This document shows, piece after piece, positions 1 to 11,240 of a stretch of DNA of 64,000 bases. Within the stretch, counting starts at the first letter, position 1. Every line of letters begins with the position of its first letter. Source of the stretch: Heliocidaris tuberculata (lineage: Eukaryota > Echinodermata > Echinoidea > Camarodonta > Echinometridae); contig CM046837.1 of the NCBI GenBank assembly GCA_025618425.1, positions 28,738,232-28,802,231 of the forward strand, written 5' to 3'. The notes below the pieces were generated by a model. It made no database searches. It saw only the letters and a program-made list of their open reading frames with translations, and was not told where the DNA came from. A program made the position numbers and the translations under genes.

Positions 1-139
1 ATCATTTGTCTGCAATTACAAAACATGAACAAGCTACTTGCATCATAGCATTAAGGCTCCTAAGCAGAAATCTGTTTACTCTTGGCTCAAAGCGCTCATG
101 TCCATCTCGTTCTGTCGCTCCTGACGCTCCTGGCGCTCC

Positions 140-332
140 AATATTATTTACCCATCTTAGCCAGGCGGCCAAGTATGTAGTGCTCTAGCATAACGAGTAC
201 CCATTTACACCTGGGTGGAGAGTGGCAAATGTGGATGAATGTCTTGCCAAAGAACATTGGTGCCATGTTGGGATTTGAACCCATAACCTTTTGATTGAGG
301 GTCAAGTGAAATAACCACTGTACCACTTAAAC
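140..332 (-). repeat. tRNA-derived SINE, copy 1 (partial)
   Basis: On the minus strand an A-box-like TGGTACAGTGG (315-325) and a B box GGTTCAAATCC (271-281) lie at tRNA-like spacing. The body shares 'cacctgggt.gagagtgg.aa.tgtaga..aatgtct' with the copies at 16.5 and 35.5 kb. RNA polymerase III promoter boxes plus a shared non-tRNA body define a tRNA-derived SINE. Confidence 0.65.
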
Positions 333-600
333 TAGTGCCAACTAGCCGTTAAAGATACTGTGGGTGGTTGGGATCTAAAAAAGCATTTTGCGTGTTGGAA
401 ATACTTACATGTATGCATTGATATATTAATCACCCGTGTCAGTACCCTTTTCTTGGAAAAGTTATTCTTGGTATATGTTGTCTCCTGAAGTCCCAAACAC
501 TTGGTATTTATGAGCACCATGTGTGTTACTTGTATGCACTAGCGAGAAATCTGGTAGAATTGCTGTAAGCCTGTTAAACACAATTAGCATTTCTGAACTT

Positions 601-920
601 ATCCTTTAATCTACCTGTACATGTAGCTTATTTACACCAATAGAAATAGAGTTTAGTCCATTTTTTATCTTAATTTTTTTTTTTTTTTTTTGTAAAGAAT
701 TCTCTAGTTACCCTTTAATCAACCCATCCGTACATGTTCTGTAGATATCGTTTATTTAGTAGAAATGCGACCCTATTCCTTGCTTTATATTATTTTTTTT
801 TTCTGTAAAAAGTTCTCTAGTTGCCCTTTAATTTACCCCTGTATAAAGTATACAATTTATTTCTGCCAATAGAAATGTGACTCTATTTCAGGTTTTATCT
901 CAATTTTATTTTCACTTTGA
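601..920. repeat. Tandem repeat, about 110-bp unit, three diverged copies
   Basis: Units start near 603, 710 and 824 with 'ccctttaatctaccc..tac' and share 'tttattt..ccaatagaaat..gactctatt', a T run and 'gtaaagaattctctagtt'. The T runs differ in length between copies. No coding potential. The remaining 921-1500 shows no repeat I recognise. Confidence 0.7.
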
Positions 921-1454
921 AAATTGCAAGATTGATCCACTCACGCGTTAGCTTCTTCTCATACTCAAGCATCCTCAGCTTGTAATTTGACAAGGCAGCA
1001 TCACTCTCCGGCTCAGACTATGATCCATAGAAGAGGACAGTACTCTTGAAACTTGCTCAAAAACAGAGGCATCTCTGTCACAATAGCTGTTATAATTCCT
1101 TGAAGGATAATTTCCACTAGACACAAGATGTTGCCATGAAAATTAAGAAATTCTTCACACGTGCCTTTTTGATACATGCATGTAACACTATTAGTTTGCT
1201 GTGATTTTTATTGGAAATTGTTTTAATCAGTTGACAAGAAGTTCTTCTTCAGTTGGTAATTTGCACTTCAGTGGAGTAATTTCTGTGATAAATGAACTGT
1301 TAATTTTGATGACATAAAGTGGTTTGAAAAGTTGGCAATTCATTTTATAGTCCAGCTGATGGCAAGGGGTTATATGGCACATGCTTTGGTGACAATTGTG
1401 CCAGGTCACTTTCGTAACGAACTGAATTCCAAACTTCAACCCGGGACTAAACAG

Positions 1455-1500
1455 TAAACACTAGACCTAAATCTAACCCTAACCCTAAACCTAATCTAAG
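1455..1500. repeat. Degenerate telomere-like tract
   Basis: Contains CTAACCCTAACCCTAAACCT and variants. It is too short and degenerate to be a true telomere relic, and may be the edge of a dispersed element like those described at 19.25 and 51.1 kb. Confidence 0.5.
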
Positions 1501-1502
1501 AC

Positions 1503-2069
1503 CTGGGGTAGTATTCTGAGCACCATTTTATCTCTAGAATATTTTATTTTATCTTTTTGTATTCTGAGACCACCTTTTATCACAGATTTTATCTCAGATT
1601 TTACCTCACGCTCTTACCTCTTGTGTGACTTGCACTTTGATACGCGTGATACGCGGACAGCAGTGTCACTTTAACCCCCTCTTCCAGTGCTTGCATCAAA
1701 AACGCGTTTTGCGCTTTAACACGTTTTGCGCTGTAAAACACGCGTTAATGAAGTAAAGACGCAATAACACATTTTGCACTGTAAAACACGCGTTATGAAG
1801 TAAAGACGCAATAACACATTTTGCGCTTTAAAACACACGTTATGAAGTAAAGACCCAATAGGCTCTGTACCAAGGAGAGAGATTCTTTTGGTTGAGGATG
1901 CTAAAGGTGAGAACTAACAACAGTTTTTATTGGATAACGGATATGAAATGGGTGGGTCCCATTGAGATAAAATGCTGCTTAAAAAAAAAATTTACGCACA
2001 TTTTATCTTACCGAGATAAAATAAAAAATTTTATCTGAGATAAAATGAATCTCAGAATACTGCCTCAGG
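1503..2069. mobile_element. TIR element (MITE) with internal minisatellite
   Basis: Ends are CCTGGGGTAGTATTCTGAG (1503) and CTCAGAATACTGCCTCAGG (to 2069), an imperfect inverted repeat. It continues inward as 'tttatctc' and 'gagataaaa' patches. 567 bp, no ORF. The superfamily is not determined; no clean target duplication was found. Confidence 0.65.
1719..1860. repeat. 47-48-bp minisatellite, three copies, inside the MITE
   Basis: The unit contains AACACATTTTGCGCTGTAA, then AACACGCGTTATGAAG and TAAAGACGCAAT. Three successive copies show 3-5 differences each. The ACGCGT words make it CpG-dense against an AT-rich background. Confidence 0.75.
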
Positions 2070-3124
2070 CTTCTTGGGCACAAAAAAAAGTTTACACATG
2101 GTTCAAATTGACAGAAATATGGCTGTACCGAATCCCTGATCTGAGAGGACCAAAGCAATTTTGCAAGTTGAAAGTATGCATACCAACAAAAAAAATTAAT
2201 TACAAAGAATCTACAACATAAATGAAACAATAAAGGAATGAAGTATACAACGCAAAATGTTTTGATCGAACTGAAAATTGGGTTGGCACGTACATGTAAC
2301 TTTAATATGGAGAATCTGCAACCCAAATAAAACAATAAAATAATCAAGAAAATTGGTTGGGCCCATGTATTACAGAGAATCTACAGACCAAATGAAACAA
2401 CAAATAAATTAGGACTACTGTAAGATGCAAAATACATTTATCAAATCGAAAATTGACAGTGAAGACGTTCCTGAATCGATATATCGTTAGGTGAGCTATC
2501 GTGATCAATCGACTAGTTTTTGCTCAAGTCTTATTTATATCAATTTTGGGGGGTATTTTATTTTCAAACATCAATATTAGATGTTCTCTGTAGGTTTCCA
2601 TGGTGAGTGAGTATTCACAATTGAAGGTTTTCGGTAACACCATGTGAGAGCCTCTGTGAAAAGGCTGTTGATATATTCTTTTGTGAAAAAATAACCCACT
2701 TATGGGGCGTTTAGAGGAATTTAGGAGAAGTGAAAGGAAAGGAAAGAGATGGAAATGGAATGAAATTAAATTAAACACTTACACAAGACTATTTTTGGTT
2801 TTTGTTTTCGGTGTTTGTACACCAAAAATGAAGTGAAATGGAAAGAGGAAAGAAGAAAAAAAGAAAAAAAAAAAAGAAAAAAAAGAAAACGACAACAACG
2901 ACATTTGGCGACCTCTCCTAAACAGACGTACATTACAACATTAAACTACATTACCCCCCCCCAACACAACACACTACTTCACGCCAATCGATAATCTCTA
3001 AACAGATTAACGGACCCGACAGGAAACGACTAACAATAGACTTAGACATTTGCGCGGCAAACTTCCGACACAGACACACATTTAGACCACGCAACCGCAA
3101 GCCACGCCCACTTTCGTTAACGTA

Positions 3125-3198
3125 CCAATCAGAGGCCCGGAATGGCGAACACGGGCTCGCACAGTAACGGTACCCCGGTCCGCACAACTGCATAAATA
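3125..3198 (+). promoter_or_regulatory. Candidate internal promoter of the fold-back element
   Basis: CCAATCAG at 3125-3132 and ATAAATA at 3192-3198 are spaced about 65 bp apart, a classical pol II arrangement. The predicted start falls on the ribozyme motif just downstream. Confidence 0.4.
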
Positions 3199-3227
3199 CT
3201 CGCCGCGCTGCAGTTTTCCTCGTGTTA

Positions 3228-3273
3228 ATCTCCTGACGATGAACAGAGCACACTGTTCGAAACGCGTTGAGAT
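3228..3273 (+). ncRNA. Hammerhead ribozyme motif (Penelope-type)
   Basis: Core CTGACGA (3233-3239) and GAAA (3259-3262). Stem I is ATCTC/GAGAT (3228-3232 with 3269-3273), a perfect 5 bp. Stem II is GAACAG/CTGTTC (3241-3246 with 3253-3258), a perfect 6 bp with loop AGCACA. Stem III is a loop-less 3 bp (ACG/CGT), with predicted cleavage after T3268. The one deviation is an extra unpaired T3240 between the core and stem II. A minimal stem III implies it would cleave better as a dimer, as known for Penelope-associated hammerheads. It lies about 30 bases after the TATA-like box, near the expected transcription start. Confidence 0.65.
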
Positions 3274-4158
3274 AGATATACTCCTTTACCGAAATAATAC
3301 CATAGTTCAGAAACTCTCTTTCAGAACTACTCTACAGAGGAATACAAACAGTTCTTTTCAGAACTACTCTCTCCAAACTTCTGTGACCTACTCAGAACTT
3401 TCCTGATCTCGATCACTCTTTCTTCCTTTGTCTTCTTTCCTCTTTCCATTTCACTTCATTTTTGGTGTACAAACACCGAAAACAAAAACCAAAAAATAGT
3501 CTTGTGTAAGTGTTTAATTTAATTTCATTCCATTTCCATCTCTTTCCTTTCCTTTCACTTCTCCTAAATTCCTCTAAACGCCCCATAAGTGGGTTATTTT
3601 TTCACGAAAGGATATATCAACAGCCTTTTCACAGAGGCTCCCACATGGTGTTACCGAAAACCTTCAATTGTGAACATCAATATTTCCTGTATGCTGTCAC
3701 CGTTGAATGTCGTGTTAAGTTTTCTGGGGTTGATTTTGTGTAAGCTAACTATACACAAATTATTTTTTCAGGCCTCAGGTACCCTTTAAAAATTAGGTGT
3801 CATTATTGAAAAGATCTAAAGATGGTTTTTGTCTTATGTTTGATGTTCTTTGTAAATTAACGTTTATGATTTTTAAAAGTATGATAACAGTTTTCAGCAA
3901 TCTATCAAATTTTCAGCATTTTTTTTTTTCTTGAAAGCCTGGTCAGGCTAAATTTTAGGGCGGTCAGGTTACTTGTTGGGGGGTGGGGGTCTCTTATGAA
4001 TTTTCTTCACTCTCCTTGCACTAATTTCCATTATAAAGTCTGGATTTCCCTTTAAGACTATATATTTTCATCTTGAACTTTTATTATGGCTCATTTGATT
4101 ATTTTAATGTCAGACACTGTTACTACTTTGTAACTAGCACTGAAAATAGATATCACTA

Positions 4159-4553
4159 TTAACCCTTTGGAGACAATTGACCACATTTTGTGGTTTGCCT
4201 CATAACTTTTGATTTCAGAGCTCTAAAAAAATATACCAGATGCATGAGTAGAAACTAGAAAGAGCAAAAATTACTGCACACAATATGTCCATTTTTGTTG
4301 CATGACCATAACACGTTTGATGCCAGGAATTTTGAAAATGAGAATAAGCTTTAAATTCCTTAAATTGGCAACACATCAAAATTGGCAATTTTTTCAACTT
4401 TCAACAAAATTCCTAACCATGTATATTGTTTTTAAATACATTACACCTTATTAGAACCATGTAGCACTGAAAGAGAAACAATGTTGTTGCCAATTTGAAG
4501 AACAAAATGCGATCAATTTAGCCCTGAAATAATTCCTGTCCTGAAAGGGTTAA
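4159..4553 (+). mobile_element. TTAA-flanked MITE, family A copy 1
   Basis: Starts TTAACCCTTT and ends AAAGGGTTAA. It matches the copy at 17811-18203 in opposite orientation over its whole length ('ttggcaac', 'cctaaccatgt', 'gagctct', 'gtggt'). TTAA at both ends points to piggyBac-type target use. No ORF. The flanking 4554-4920 holds nothing recognised. Confidence 0.7.
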
Positions 4554-4921
4554 AGCAGACTGCTAATGAACTACTCGAAAGCAATTTCCTCATTTTGTTA
4601 ATCTGCAAAACAAGTTGTTCAGTTATGACATCGTTCCAGAGGAGGTGTTTCAGGATTTGATGAAGCACCATTGGAGAAAATGAGAGATAATGGTAATGGG
4701 ACAGAAATGACCTTATCACTAAGATACTTGAAGTTTGACATTAAGTAGTAACAAGATCCTTATAATCCTGCCTTTCTTGGCTGAAGTAGTGTAAAGAAGC
4801 TCATACTCTCACCTTCTTGGGTACTTGACTAAAGAAAAAAAAAAGGTGAATTAATACTTATGTAATTTGGGGTTAGGAGTCCTTGTTGGTAAATTTTGCC
4901 TCTCCACAAGAAAGTTATGTA

Positions 4922-5098
4922 CAGTTAACTTTGCCTAAGTCGAATCTGTTCCAAGGGACCACAAAAAATAGTTTGACTTATGCAAAATTCGACTTAGGAA
5001 ATATAAAAAACACATGTTTTGCATAGTCTGGTAAAAAAAAATGATTCTACTTAGGGAAAGATTGACTTATGTGACTTCGAGTTATGCAAGGTTAACTG
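4922..5098. mobile_element. Tc1/mariner-type (pogo/Tigger-like) MITE
   Basis: 177 bp, flanked by TA on both sides. Ends CAGTTAACTTTGCCTAAGTC and the inverted GAGTTATGCAAGGTTAACTG. The CAGTTAAC...AAGTCGAA type of end is characteristic of Tigger/pogo elements. No coding. Confidence 0.75.
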
Positions 5099-5252
5099 TA
5101 TTTAATGTTTGAATGCTCCATTATGGATGCATCATGTATTCCTTTGTATGAAGATTTGTTCAGAAGATTTGCTCAGTACATGTAACATGATATACATTTC
5201 AGAATGTTACAATGAAAAACTCCTTCCATCTCCATTTCTATCTTCTTCCTCT

Positions 5253-5254
<2 letters not shown>

Positions 5255-5305
<51 letters not shown>
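5255..5305. repeat. (CT)n microsatellite
   Basis: About 25 uninterrupted CT dinucleotides. The flanking 5306-5510 shows nothing else. Confidence 0.95.
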
Positions 5306-5308
<3 letters not shown>

Positions 5309-5511
5309 CTTTCCATTCACTGAAGCTATGTTGTGTCTTGCTTTTACAAAAATCTGATGGGAGTATTTTTAGCTTTTCATCAGAACTAAAGTCCAGTTCG
5401 ATGCATTAATCCTACGGACAAGGTTCGTTATTTTGAGGTTCTTTCATTATTTTGTAGTAATCAGATACATTGTAAGATTCTACTTCAGGAATGACTAATC
5501 TAGCTGAGATT

Positions 5512-8310
5512 TAACCAGTTGAATAAAGTTGAGTTCTGCAATTACATTGTGAAAGAAACTGCCTCAATTGACCCTTTTACTAATTTTATGCATACTTCTT
5601 GAACAAAAGTTTCTCCTGACATCTCAAAAGCTTGTCAGAGGCTTGCCCAACATACATGTAGCAACAACTGATATACATGTATGCAAAATGAATTCCATCT
5701 ATAGAGATGCTATTATGCGTAGCATGTGAACTAAATGGTAACTAAGGAATCTGGAGAGAAACATGCATGAATTCTCCCTATCGCATATAGCCGATATCAG
5801 CCGATATCAGCTCCTGATGCCGATATCGGGGACAACGATGTTGGCACATATATTTCCGGTTCCAGTCTATAGCTATAGTGAGCATACACTGATATTTCCT
5901 TGCTTTTTTCGTGAGTGATTGTTCTGCTGAAAACACGTTTTGCATCTTCGGCTCAACATCCCACATTGGGTGGCTTCACAGAAGAATCCCATGTAAATAT
6001 CAACTGTATAAAAACACGATTATTTGCTAGATTAGGAACAAAAGGGAGTTTTTGCTAGGCTGACCACGTCTTCTAACACATTGTCAATGACGCTCCGGCC
6101 GGACCCGGAAGTTCAGTTGCCAGCAATCACATGCCCAAAAATTAGAGCGCCACATGCGTTCGGATTCGGAGAGCTATATGCGATACGGAGAATTGAAATA
6201 CATTTAGTAAATAGGTCTATTAAAGCAATAGCCCTGTTCACAGATATATTCAAAGTATATTGTACTTTTAAAACAAAGGTTGTTCTTGACAACCTGGGGC
6301 CTGTTTCTCGAAACCGTCATATGTCTAAGTTCTTGACTAAGTCAGCGCTAGTTATCTAGTTGTCCGCTACGTGTTTCACGAAGCTGTCTTTACCAAGATG
6401 CACGACAAATTCCTGACTAAGGACTTATGACGCCTCCAACCATGTCATATTTTTTTTCGTGGACGTACAGCGCCATCACATGTTATTTATTGGGTAGATT
6501 ATGATCGGCAAAAAGGGACACTACATACTTCTATGCAACTCTTTCTACGCATTCACTTTATCTGGAATTTATCCCTGTTTGTATTATGAGTATTATATGA
6601 AAATACATAGTGTTTCTGTTCAAGGCTTGTCTCCACTTAACTCTAGTGAATCAACATTCTTTCCACATTCTAATGGATAAAAATACAAAAAACAACAGTC
6701 TAATTGAGGTCATTTCAATATGAAAGGAACTTTTTTTTTTTCAAATGAAAAAGAAAACCATAATAAAAACGATAACAATAATAGACTGACAGGAGATAGG
6801 CCTGTATCAAAATGTGGTGGGATTTTTTAAAAAAAGTTAAACCGAAACATGTCAAATCAATCCCATCATTGGAAACTAGAAAAAAAAAATATATTGACAA
6901 ATAAACATTGGGCAAGAAAAAAAATACAAGTCTTACTGATAAGCAATGGGAAGTACTATAATCTAGAAAAAATATAAATTCATAACTGTTGCTAGGTATG
7001 TTTTATGTCAAAATGAATATAGTAAGTCCTTTAACTTCTGATTGCAAAGTTATTTTACGATATGGGTCCTTCTTATCTCATCACTTAGCATGAAAAATGA
7101 CGTGCTACCATAATAAAATTGAAAATCACATGTTACTTCTTATATAATAATTACAAGAGTGCTTTTTGTTTGAAAACAAATAATTGGGCGATCTTCTTAA
7201 ATGATTTCTATAAAGATTTCTTTGGTGAACTAAAATCCGACGAGGGAACTGTAATATGACACCGTAGGCCACCCATAGTCAATGGCATATTCTCTGTTTT
7301 TCTGACCCATATCAGTGTAAACATAGATTATATCAACGATTTTTAAAATGAATACTTTGAAATATACATGTTTAAACTTGTAATATGAATATTTTTGTAA
7401 TTTCCATTTCATAATCAAGCCCAGAAACATTATGTAAAACATTCAAAGCATATTATTATTACAATGAAAATATACGGGTTTATTTTGATAAACTATCAAA
7501 TGACGACATCCGGGGGGGTACCTATCCAATGTGAAAACTGGGTCACCAATCATGAAATCAATAACTCATATTTTTCATTTTACAAGAGAATTCATCATGT
7601 AATTTACATGACTTAAAAAGTGTTTGGCATCTATTATACCCTTCTAAATTTTCTATTTTCTTTTATTTCCTAATTCATTTAAATATTTGCAGTTGAGTTA
7701 AATTTAGCTTTTAAAAATGTAGTGTAATTGCAACCAAGGCTACATGTATGTGTCGGCTCCTATTCTCGCCAATAGTATCGATATCACGAGATGTCTAGCT
7801 AGTTAGCTCTTCGTGAAACAGTTTAGGAAGATCATGGACATCTCCGTAGTTGGCGGATAAAGTTATGACTGTCTTGTCGTTGGTTTCGAGAAACAGGCCC
7901 CTGAAAGCTTGTCAGAGGCTTGTCAGACATAGCAACAAGTAATGTACAGTATGCAAAGTTTGCAAACTGGATTCCAGGTATTGTACATGTAGTTCATTCA
8001 TTAATAACAGGTTAATGGAATACCTCGTTACTAGGTCCCCAGGAAAGAAACATTCATATATATTTGAATAACTTTGTAAACAGGTCTATTGGAAAAGGTT
8101 GATTATGTCTACATTTAAGACTTGATGTATAGGGTTATGTTTTGGAGTGATCAAAATTATAAGAAATTGACCCAGTCTCGCTGAAAAGCACATGCACTGC
8201 ACACAGAAATGGGTATTCCAAAGTGACATACAATAGGAATGCGAAAGCCCACACAATATTTAACCTGTCCCAGAGCTCGACCTTCTCTTAGTTTAAATAT
8301 AAGCATAATT
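5512..8310. mobile_element. TTAA-family B element split by a 2.5-kb insertion
   Basis: The left piece (5512-5565, 'aataaagttgagttctg...gtgaaagaaactg') and the right piece (about 8085-8300, 'ggttgattatgtctac...cacacagaaatggg...gagctcgacctt') together match the intact copy at 30943-31352. What lies between, including a TIR element at 6296-7901, inserted into it. 5770-6295 shows no family I recognise. Confidence 0.5.
6296..7901. mobile_element. 1.6-kb non-autonomous DNA transposon with GGGGCC ends
   Basis: Perfect 20-bp inverted ends (GGGGCCTGTTTCTCGAAACC at 6296-6315, complement at 7882-7901). Looser inverted similarity runs inward for about 100 bp (for example GTTTCACGAAG near 6372 and CTTCGTGAAAC near 7809). 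The interior is very AT-rich with no transposase ORF. Confidence 0.75.
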
Positions 8311-8417
8311 TGTACATGTACATGTAGCCCCATTTGATACATACATGTCAACAAATTCTTGTTGATATGAACATGCATTCATGCAATTCTTCTTTTGGTC
8401 TACATGTATCACATGAT

Positions 8418-8768
8418 TAATGGAACAGTCTTTATTACGTCAATATCAACCCACAGAAACCCTACGATCCTCCAACTCTGGTCTTTTACATGTTCCGCTT
8501 TCTAAGAAATCTTGGGGGGAACAAGCTTTTGCTCATCCCGGAACAGCCCTGTGGAATTCACTTCCTCAGGAGCTGAAGAACTCCAACTCCTTTAAAAGCA
8601 ACCTAAAATCCCATTTGTTCAATCTTGCATTTTGAAGACAGATATTTTCTGTTGTTATTCATTCTCTTGTTATGTTTGTATAATTTTCTTTATGTTGTAA
8701 AGCGCCTTGAGCATTTAATAAAAATGAATAATGGCGCTATAGAAATCTTATGTATTATTATTATTTAG
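8418..8768 (+). mobile_element. 3' end of a CR1/L2-type non-LTR retrotransposon
   Basis: The ORF 8420-8635 encodes a 71-residue piece with motifs LRSSNSGLLHVP, ALWNSLPQEL and FKSNLKSHLF, ending AF-stop. This is the typical C-terminal tail of CR1/L2/Rex-like ORF2 after the reverse transcriptase domain. The 3' UTR follows with 'gtaaagcgccttgagc', 'ggcgctatagaaat' and a short (ATT)n tail, the usual terminus of these elements. The rest of the element, including the catalytic reverse transcriptase, is absent (5' truncation). Confidence 0.75.
8420..8635 (+). pseudogene. Truncated ORF2 C-terminus of a CR1/L2-like retrotransposon
   Basis: See motifs under the enclosing element. Only about 70 residues remain, without the reverse transcriptase catalytic motifs, so it cannot be functional. 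The first ATG is fortuitous. Confidence 0.7.
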
Positions 8769-9181
8769 AACAATAAAAAATGTTTATGACCGAAGCTACT
8801 GCCTACACAAGTAATGACTAAACATAAAAGTAGCAAATAGAAATAAAATTGTCGTTCATAAGTCAACAAATTATCATGTACAATTAAGTCATGTGATGTC
8901 AAGGACAAAGGCATGATACAGCTAATACCATTTCAACTGCTTTCATCAATGTCTATGCGCTCAGTGCCAACTTTATACCATCTTCTGGGAGGCAAAAGGT
9001 TGTTAAATCTGTGTTAAATGGTACTTACGCCTCTCTGGCTTGCACTATGTGATTTCATGACATTTTTAGATTGGCCGTCCCTTTCCCAAGGTAGGAGGTT
9101 ACAATTTAATGCATGCACATGTATGAGAGACAGAAAGGCCCAACTCCATCCAAATTGTTTTTTGAGTTGTCAAGAAAAAAC

Positions 9182-9745
9182 TTAAAGGGGAAGTCCACCC
9201 TGATATTAGGTTGGTTTTAAAATAGAAGAAAAATTAAAGAAACAACAGATCAACAAAAGTTTGAGCAAAATCCTATAAGAAATAAGAAAGTTAGGAAATT
9301 TCAAAATTGTAATCAATCAAACAAATATTCGCAACGCTGTGACGTATGTACATGTATCTTGTGAGGTCCTATCCAATTTGCCCCGTACTTAAAAAAAATC
9401 ATAAATTTCCATTTTCTCTAAAAACAGTATTTAATCATACATGCAACCTAGATATAATCATTGTATATTATACATATGCTTTTACACAAAACCTGTATTA
9501 AAAAGGAATCTATTCCTTCATCAACCTCTAAGAAAATAAAAATTTATGGATTTATGACCTCGCAAGATACATGTACATGTATGTAAGTCATGGAGTTGCC
9601 AATTTGTGTTTGATTGAGTACAACTTTAAAAATGCATGATTTTTAAAATTTTTTATTGGATTTACTCAACTTTTACTATTCTATTACTCTCATTTTTTTG
9701 CTCTTATTCAAATCAACTCAGTACCAGGATGGACTTCCCCTTTAA
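9182..9745. mobile_element. 564-bp TTAA-flanked MITE with GGGGAAGTCC ends
   Basis: TTAA at 9182-9185 and 9742-9745. Ends AGGGGAAGTCCACCCTG and CAGGATGGACTTCCCCT differ by one base. Inner inverted patches (for example 'catgtatcttgtgaggtc' at 9351 and its complement near 9555) show it was once a longer palindrome. The neighbouring 8769-9181 holds nothing recognised. Confidence 0.8.
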
Positions 9746-9989
9746 TATTTTGATTCATTTGCAGGGAAACTTAAATACATGTAGATTAGATACATCATGT
9801 AAACACATGAAGAAGAACAAAAAATTCTGTCTCTTAAATTTATCAAAATATTTTTTTTTCTTAACTCAAAAACTTGTTTTCATAGAGTCATGCCGTGCTT
9901 CCTCTCATGTACATTCAATTGAAATGTCAATTGAGACAATCAACCCATTATAGGGAACAATTCTGATGGGTCCTTGGGGAGTCTTGTTC

Positions 9990-10505
9990 ATGATGGGAGC
10001 TAAACTTTAAGTTTCGCTTGTAGTTTCAAAACTTTAAGTTAACTTGTAGTTATCTTGTAGTTTCAGACTGTATTTATGAACGGATTTGTAGTTTCAAAAC
10101 TTTAAGTTTACTTGTAGTTCTAGAACCACAAGCAAGCCTGTGGTTAAGTCCAAAACCACGAGCAGTGGGCAGTTCTCCATTGCAGTTTCAGACCATGTGA
10201 ATGGAATAAACTTTAAGTTTCACAACCTTGTAGTTTACGATGACCTCTCTGTTCATGTTAAACTTCCGGGTCATACCCTTCACCAGAATTATGAACATAG
10301 GAACTGGATGTGTACTGTACACACAATCACCTTTTTATCGGTATCTACATGTACTTCTGCTGTTAACAAGGATAGCTCGGCTTGTAGTTTCAGAACAACG
10401 AGCATCGTTGTTTCAGGACCATGTGAACCCTCGTTGTTGTTAGTGTGTCATTGTTTCGTTAACTTAAAGTTTCGCTAACTTAAAGTTTCGAAGCCACAAG
10501 TCCAG
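9990..10505. repeat. Degenerate repeat rich in AAACTTTAAGTTT
   Basis: 'actttaagttt' or its complement recurs at 10004, 10032, 10099, 10209, 10463 and 10482, often next to 'cttgtagttt' and 'accacaag'. Orientation is mixed. I cannot assign a family. Confidence 0.5.
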
Positions 10506-10584
10506 TATGATCGTAGCTAAAGACAGGCTAAAATTAATTCTTGATGGTTTATGATCATGCAGGTACAAGGTAATTTGGATAGTA

Positions 10585-11240
10585 GAGGGGAGGAGGAGGA
10601 GGGGGGAGAAGAAAAGAGAGACAGAGAGAAAAGGAGATAGAGAGAGGAGAATGGGATGGGAAGGGAGATGGAAGTGTGCCCCAAGCTATCTGGTGAAAAG
10701 GCAATCCTTTTTCACCATTTTAAATATTCAGAAGAAAATTTGGTGAGATGGTATTGCTTTGTTTTGGACTCACTGAAACAGTTTTAGGGATACATATTAA
10801 AAGTTTGACAAAGATTTTCATTTTGTGCATTTATTAGGTGGACAGTCTTCAGCAATAATCATTTCTTGTAGGGCACTACATGTAAAAGGCAAAACCCCAT
10901 GGAGAATTTGTATTATCAACCATATCAGACATCTGAGCAATGGTATTGGTTTGGTTGCTTTTCACATAAAAGGTAATATTGAAAGGTTTGAATGTGATAT
11001 TTAGAGAGTAAATCTGAGATGCCGATAGATGACTTGATCCCAGGAGTAGCTTAGATTTCTTGTGGTGTGTACATGACTAGCAATGTGATATTTGTGGTAA
11101 TGAGGCAGGTATAGCAAAGAGAAAGAGAGAGAGAGAGCAGGAAGGAGGGAGAGAGGGGAGGAGAGAGAGAAAGAGAGGCTGAAGGATGGGGGGGGGGGGG
11201 GGGGGGGGAGGAGGAAGGAGCTAGAGAGAAAGAGATTGTG
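10585..11240. repeat. Two GA-rich simple-sequence tracts with a 21-base G run
   Basis: Purine-rich stretches at 10585-10670 and 11110-11230. A G run occupies 11188-11208. Between them, and on to 11740, no gene or repeat is apparent. Confidence 0.7.

Larger units (their letters stand above)
2614..3674. mobile_element. Fold-back, probably Penelope-like, element terminus
   Basis: Two arms of about 243 bp (2614-2856 and 3431-3674) are near-perfect inverted copies. The central 575 bp is different. It has a C run, then a GC-rich block with a CCAAT box (3125-3129), a TATA-like ATAAATA (3192-3198) and a hammerhead-type motif (3228-3273). Pseudo-LTRs in inverted orientation and hammerhead motifs near the element start are established features of Penelope-like retroelements. 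No reverse transcriptase ORF is present here, so this would be a truncated or non-autonomous copy. 2070-2613 and 3675-4158 on either side hold no gene or repeat I can name. Confidence 0.6.

Noticed and set aside
1455..1500. Interstitial telomere as evidence of a chromosome fusion
   Set aside because: Only a few degenerate units, and similar cores occur inside dispersed TIR elements elsewhere in the window.
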